From NCBI GenBank assembly GCA_020741775.1, contig DYYG01000069.1, positions 1-64,000 on the forward strand: a stretch of 64,000 bases of DNA. The letters are read 5' to 3'. Source of the DNA: Methylorubrum populi. Its GTDB lineage: Bacteria > Pseudomonadota > Alphaproteobacteria > Rhizobiales > Beijerinckiaceae. Shown here piece after piece: positions 60,282 through 64,000 of the stretch; the first letter of the stretch is position 1, and the number at the start of each line of letters is the position of its first letter. The notes beneath the pieces were generated by a model. That model did no database searches. It was not told the origin of the DNA and saw nothing but the letters and a program-made list of their open reading frames with translations. The position numbers and the translations under genes were made by a program.

Positions 60282-61337
60282 ATGTCAGACCTCACGCCGC
60301 GCCCGCTTGCCATCGATACCGCGCGGGAGGCCGCCCCCGGCGCGGGGCCGCTGAGCCTCACCCAGCGTCCGCGCCGCAACCGCAAGGCGGACTGGTCGCG
60401 CCGCCTCGTGCGCGAGCATACGCTGACCGTCGACGACCTGATCTGGCCGCTCTTCGTGATCGAGGGGGAGCGCCGCCGCGAGCCGATCGCCTCCATGCCC
60501 GGCGTCGAGCGCCTCAGCGTCGACGAGATCGTGCGCGAGGCCGAGCGCGCGGCCAAGCTCGGCATCCCGGCGGTCTCGTTCTTCCCCTATACCGAGCCGG
60601 GCCTGCGCGACGCGACCGGCTCCGAGGCCCTGAACCGCAACAACCTCGTCTGCCAGGCGGTGCGGGCGGTGAAGCGGGCGGTGCCGGAGATCGGCGTGAT
60701 GACCGATGTCGCCCTCGATCCCTATACCAGCCATGGCCATGACGGGCTGATCGACGACGGCGCCATCCTCAACGACGAGACGGTGGCGGTTCTGGTGGAG
60801 CAGAGCCTGATCCAGGCCGAGGCCGGCACCGACATCATCGCCCCCTCCGACATGATGGACGGGCGCGTCGGCGCGATCCGCACCGGCCTCGACCGGGCGG
60901 GCTTTCGCGACGTGCAGATCATGGCCTATGCCGCGAAATACGCCAGCGCCTTCTACGGGCCGTTCCGCGACGCCATCGGCACCAAGGCGGCGCTGGTGGG
61001 CGACAAGCGCACCTACCAGATGGATCCCGGCAACGCGGCGGAGGCCCTGCGCGAGGTCGCCCTCGACCTCGCCGAGGGGGCCGACTCGGTGATGGTGAAG
61101 CCGGGAATGCCCTATCTCGACATCATCACCCGGGTGAAGACCGAGTTCGGCGTGCCGACCTTCGCCTATCAGGTGTCCGGCGAATACGCGATGATCGAGG
61201 CCGCAGCCCGCAATGGCTGGCTCGACGGCGACCGCGCCATGACCGAGAGCCTGCTCGCCTTCAAGCGCGCGGGCGCCGACGGGGTGCTGACCTACTACGC
61301 CCCCCGCGTCGCCGAGCGGCTGCGCGCGAGCGCCTGA
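60282..61337 (+). CDS. hemB: Delta-aminolevulinic acid dehydratase (porphobilinogen synthase)
   Basis: Condenses two 5-aminolevulinate molecules to porphobilinogen in haem, vitamin B12 and bacteriochlorophyll synthesis. 351 residues; the Schiff-base Lys pair lies in YAAKYASAFYGPFRDA and MVKPGMPYLDI. The metal region reads DVALDPYTSHGHDGLI, with Asp in place of the Cys cluster of zinc enzymes, so this is the Mg/K-type alphaproteobacterial HemB. The start ATG at 60282 gives the usual N-terminal arm; the frame upstream is open but unlike HemB. Confidence 0.95.
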   Translation: MSDLTPRPLAIDTAREAAPGAGPLSLTQRPRRNRKADWSRRLVREHTLTVDDLIWPLFVIEGERRREPIASMPGVERLSVDEIVREAERAAKLGIPAVSFFPYTEPGLRDATGSEALNRNNLVCQAVRAVKRAVPEIGVMTDVALDPYTSHGHDGLIDDGAILNDETVAVLVEQSLIQAEAGTDIIAPSDMMDGRVGAIRTGLDRAGFRDVQIMAYAAKYASAFYGPFRDAIGTKAALVGDKRTYQMDPGNAAEALREVALDLAEGADSVMVKPGMPYLDIITRVKTEFGVPTFAYQVSGEYAMIEAAARNGWLDGDRAMTESLLAFKRAGADGVLTYYAPRVAERLRASA

Positions 61338-61363
61338 CCGACCGGTCGCCGGGCAAAACGGCC

Positions 61364-61864
61364 TTGGGCCGCGCAAGCGGGCATGAAACCCCTCCGAGAG
61401 CCCCTCTCGGAGCCCCTCTCGCAGGCGCCCCCGCGCGCGCGCTTAGGGGCGCGCAAAAGAGGGCGCGAAGGGGACCGGCCCTCGCCCTGACCGCGTCCCT
61501 GGGCGCTTGGCTCCTGGCCGGATCGGGCTGCGACACCGCCCTCGACGCCCACCGGACGACGCTGTGCCGCCGGGCGGTGCCGGCTCTGGCTCCGCCGGGG
61601 ACCGGGATCGGGCTCCTGCGGGTCGGCCCCGGCGCGAGCCGCGGCAGCGTGCGTGCCGATTACCGCCTTCTGGGAAACGACGGTGCGCTCCCCAAGAGCG
61701 AGGCCGAGCGCCCCCGCTTTCTCGTCTGCCATTTCGGTGCCGGCGACGATCTCACCGCCCTGATGACCGAGCGGGGGCCGGTGAACGGCGCCTCCCTCTA
61801 CCTGCTGAAACGCTATTATCTGAACACGCCCGAGGCCGAGGCCGCCGATCCCGGCAAGGGCTGA
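61364..61864 (+). CDS. Hypothetical exported protein
   Basis: An up to 166-residue protein; the first in-frame start is a weak TTG, so the N-terminus is uncertain. A hydrophobic segment (LALTASLGAWLLAGSGC) at about residues 40-56 could be a lipoprotein-like signal ending at Cys. The mature part has a conserved-looking RFLVCHFGAGDDLTALMTER and ends GASLYLLKRYYLNTPEA. No function known. It lies 26 bases after hemB on the same strand and overlaps the convergent hydrolase gene by 49 bases. Confidence 0.5.
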   Translation: MGRASGHETPPRAPLGAPLAGAPARALRGAQKRARRGPALALTASLGAWLLAGSGCDTALDAHRTTLCRRAVPALAPPGTGIGLLRVGPGASRGSVRADYRLLGNDGALPKSEAERPRFLVCHFGAGDDLTALMTERGPVNGASLYLLKRYYLNTPEAEAADPGKG

Positions 61865-62673
61865 ACCTCGCGGCAGAGGTCGAGCCCGTCGAGCATGGCC
61901 GCGTAATCGGCGAGATGAATCGCATCCGGCAGGGATCCCGGCTTGGCGAAGCCCGAATCGCCGTCCCGCAGATCGGCGAAGGGATCGACGAAGCGGCAGG
62001 TTCCGGGACGGCACAGCCCCCGGAGAATGTCCGAATAGACCGCGACCGCCGCCGGGTCGCGCCGGAAGGCCGCCGCCTCCCCGAGGGGCGGCACCGCCGC
62101 GACGACGACCCGCTCCGCATTCTGCGAGAGCCACGCGAGGCTCGCCGCCGCCTCGGCGGCGAACCGGGCCTGCGCCGGCGCCGAGAGCGGACGGGCGGCC
62201 CGCAGCAGATCGTTGGTACCGATCACCAGCACACCGAGCCGGGCTCTGGTCGCGGCCCGCTGGCCGGCGAGGCCGTCCGCGACCTCGCGCGCCCGCGCTC
62301 CGGCGAGGCCGGCATTGACCAGCGGCGCGCAGGGGAGCCCGACACGGCCTGCCAGCTCCGCATGGGAATTGCCCGCGATCAGGACCGCGCCGGGAACGAC
62401 ATCCGCGAGGGCGGCGGCAATGGCCGGCCGCCGGGCCAGGGCATGATCCAGAGCCGGACGATCGAGTTTGCGATCGGGGCCGGCTCCCCCGCCGGGCAGG
62501 ATCGACGCCAGCAGGAACAGGCCGAGCCCGAGCCGACAGGTGCCTCGGCCGGCGGAGCGGCCATCACAATGCTGGCCCAGGATAAGGGGGCCGACTACCC
62601 ATCCGCGCGGACATGGGGGGAGGACGGACGGAGCCTGTGGAAACGGTCTCTCCGCCGCGAAGGGGATCGTCAT
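61816..62673 (-). CDS. SGNH/GDSL hydrolase family protein
   Basis: A 285-residue esterase-fold protein. A signal or anchor-like helix (GLGLFLLASILPGGGAG) is at about residues 48-64. The SGNH blocks are AVLIAGNSHAELAGRVG (nucleophile Ser in GNSH), NAGLAGARAREVADGL (Gly), LGVLVIGTNDLLRAA (Asn) and the C-terminal Asp-His pair LPDAIHLADYAAML. Predicted exported; the substrate is unknown, perhaps acylated surface sugars. The start is uncertain because the first 45 residues look poorly conserved. The 3' end overlaps the convergent hypothetical gene by 49 bases. Confidence 0.72.
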   Translation of the reverse strand: MTIPFAAERPFPQAPSVLPPCPRGWVVGPLILGQHCDGRSAGRGTCRLGLGLFLLASILPGGGAGPDRKLDRPALDHALARRPAIAAALADVVPGAVLIAGNSHAELAGRVGLPCAPLVNAGLAGARAREVADGLAGQRAATRARLGVLVIGTNDLLRAARPLSAPAQARFAAEAAASLAWLSQNAERVVVAAVPPLGEAAAFRRDPAAVAVYSDILRGLCRPGTCRFVDPFADLRDGDSGFAKPGSLPDAIHLADYAAMLDGLDLCREVQPLPGSAASASGVFR

Positions 62674-62865
62674 GGAAGAGGCAGGGCTCCGGCGCGACCG
62701 ATGAGCGATCCATCCTCGGTCCCGATTGTTGCCGGATTATGTGGGAATTTTACCCACAATATTATGACGAAGTCGCTCCGATGACCTCGGCCGCTCCCCT
62801 TGGCAGCGCCTCGCCGTCTCCCCACCTGAACGGAACTGCACGCAGCGGTCGCGGGAGCGCCGGAC

Positions 62866-63360
62866 ATGACGGATTTCCAGCCCGGCTATCAGCCCGGCTA
62901 CACCAACCCGGCCGGGATGCCCGGCCATGCCGGGTATCCGGTGCCCTATGTCCGGGCCAGCCTCGGCGGGCGCACCGTCGCCTATCTGCTCGACCTCGCC
63001 TTCATCTTCGTCTTCACGGCTTTGCTCGCCACCGCCATCGCGATCCTCGGCGTGCTCACCTTCGGCTTCGCCTGGGTGCTGTTCCCGATCCTCGGCCTCA
63101 GCGGCATCCTCTACAGCGCGCTGACCGTCGGCGGGCCGAAGCAGAGCACCTTCGGCATGCGCATGCTCGGCCTGCGGGTGGTGGCGCCCGAGAGCGGCCG
63201 GCCGGTGGATATTCTGACGGCGGCGGTCCACGCCCTGCTGTTCTACGTGGCGATCTCGACCTTCCTGCTCTGGTGCCTGGATGTCGTGTTCGGGCTGGTC
63301 CGCCCCGACCGGCGCCTCGGCCATGACCTGCTGCTCGGCCTCGCGGTGGTGCGGATCTGA
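62866..63360 (+). CDS. RDD family membrane protein
   Basis: A 164-residue inner-membrane protein. After a Tyr/Gly/Pro-rich cytoplasmic start (FQPGYQPGYTNPAGMPGHAG) the RDD domain begins with GGRTVAYLLDLAFIFVFTAL (R-x-x-x-x-x-x-D). It continues with TFGMRMLGLRVVAPESGRPV and ends VRPDRRLGHDLLLGLAVVRI (D-R-R-L-x-H-D). Four helices. RDD proteins are thought to be small transporters or accessory proteins; role here unknown. The ATG is preceded by GGGAGC. It lies 157 bases before the bpt gene in the same direction. Confidence 0.85.
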   Translation: MTDFQPGYQPGYTNPAGMPGHAGYPVPYVRASLGGRTVAYLLDLAFIFVFTALLATAIAILGVLTFGFAWVLFPILGLSGILYSALTVGGPKQSTFGMRMLGLRVVAPESGRPVDILTAAVHALLFYVAISTFLLWCLDVVFGLVRPDRRLGHDLLLGLAVVRI

Positions 63361-63517
63361 GTCCCGCCTGCCCCCTCTTTCGGGTGACCGAAGCGGGACG
63401 GAAAGCCGCCACCGCCCCCCGTCAATCCAGTTGAGCGCCGCCGCGATCCCGCTACACTGACGGGAGGCGGCGCCATCTTCTCCACCGCCGCCGGCCCCGA
63501 GGGCGAGCCTTTCCAGC

Positions 63518-64000
63518 GTGACGAGCCATCCGCGCGACACCCCGCAATTCTACCTCACGGCGCCCTCCCCCTGCCCCTATCTGCAGGGCCAGGAGGAGCG
63601 GAAGGTCTTCACCCACCTCGTCGGGCGACGCGCCCGCGATTTGAATGAGATCCTGACCCAGGGCGGCTTCCGCCGCTCGCAGACCATCGCCTACCGCCCG
63701 GCCTGCGAAACCTGCCGGGCCTGCGTGTCGGTGCGGGTCGTGGTGGAGGATTTCGCCATCACCGGCAGCCAGCGGCGCATCCTCCAGCGCAATGCCGGAC
63801 TGATTGGCACGCCGGAGCCGAACCGCCCGGCCTCCGAGCAATACGCCCTGTTCCGCCGCTATCTCGATGCCCGCCACGGCGATGGCGGCATGGTCGACAT
63901 GACCGTGCTCGACTACGCCATGATGATCGAGGACAGCCACGTCGATACCCATCTCGTGGTCTATCGCGAGCGCGGGCCGGACAGCGCGATCCACGGCCGC
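63518..64000 (+). CDS. bpt: Arginyl/leucyl-tRNA-protein transferase (Ate/Bpt), N-terminal part, runs off the window end
   Basis: N-degron enzyme that adds an amino acid from aminoacyl-tRNA to protein N-termini so that they are degraded. The visible 161 residues include PCPYLQGQEERKVFTHLVG, AYRPACETCRACVSVRVVV with the paired Cys, and QRRILQRNAGL, typical of the Ate family; bacterial members (Bpt) use leucyl-tRNA. The start is a GTG at 63518, chosen because the conserved PQFYLTAPSPCPYL follows within ten residues. The C-terminal half lies beyond the window. Confidence 0.9.
   Translation, partial: MTSHPRDTPQFYLTAPSPCPYLQGQEERKVFTHLVGRRARDLNEILTQGGFRRSQTIAYRPACETCRACVSVRVVVEDFAITGSQRRILQRNAGLIGTPEPNRPASEQYALFRRYLDARHGDGGMVDMTVLDYAMMIEDSHVDTHLVVYRERGPDSAIHGR

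Overview
The window is GC-rich (roughly 70% by eye) chromosomal DNA of an alphaproteobacterium, most likely a Methylobacterium/Methylorubrum-type methylotroph. The grounds are a 29-residue PqqA, a serine-glyoxylate aminotransferase relative, alphaproteobacterial gene orders (tmk-holB, serS-surE-pcm-nlpD type, yajC-secD-secF followed by an Mth938 protein and a phytoene-synthase-fold protein), an LdtR-type MarR regulator and an aspartate-rich (Mg-type) HemB. This assignment is from protein recognition only; no search was run.

Layout. 1-8.3 kb: metG (cut by the window edge), a membrane acyltransferase lying between metG and holB, then a minus-strand run: Crp/Fnr regulator, putrescine-type ABC transporter (potG-potH-potI, no binding protein), tmk and holB. 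8.8-14 kb: a small PilZ-like protein, a 905-residue DUF2339 membrane protein and small hypothetical or periplasmic proteins. 14-24 kb: an MFS transporter, a serine-glyoxylate aminotransferase paralogue, a GntR/FCD regulator and hydroxypyruvate isomerase. An AraC regulator, a short-chain dehydrogenase and a large YdiJ-like FAD/Fe-S oxidase follow. A shared TGAATGCA motif sits in three promoters here (aminotransferase/gntR, hyi and the oxidase), suggesting one small hydroxyacid regulon. 24-27.4 kb: intracellular PHB depolymerase and a succinate-semialdehyde-type dehydrogenase.

27.66-30.23 kb is the most foreign part: a decayed integrative element next to tRNA-Leu(GAG). The 3' end of the tRNA is duplicated at the far boundary. 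The element carries an integrase remnant broken by frameshifts and stops, a serine-recombinase scrap and small orphan genes, one AT-rich.

30.4-44.6 kb is accessory and housekeeping chromosome: a FliN-like protein, lipB, a glycosyltransferase, a YciE-like protein, an AI-2E-type permease with a large extra domain, a receiver protein, a pentapeptide-repeat protein with a channel-like C-terminus and a double-receiver hybrid kinase. MocR/EamA, a NarL-type regulator, a GNAT acetyltransferase and DUF983 follow. 44.7-64 kb: L-lactate permease, the Sec cluster with homologues of the mitochondrial complex I assembly factors NDUFAF6 and NDUFAF3, a DUF815 ATPase, and the serS-surE-pcm-M23 operon. Then come a lone pqqA with its own terminator, an LdtR-like regulator, a DUF6163 protein, a 3-hydroxyisobutyryl-CoA hydrolase-type enzyme, hemB, a GDSL hydrolase, an RDD protein and the start of the N-degron transferase bpt/ate.

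Several intergenic spaces hold dispersed palindromic repeats at gene 3' ends. No CRISPR array, rRNA or intact mobile element was seen. Most very long open frames opposite real genes are GC-driven shadows and were left out.
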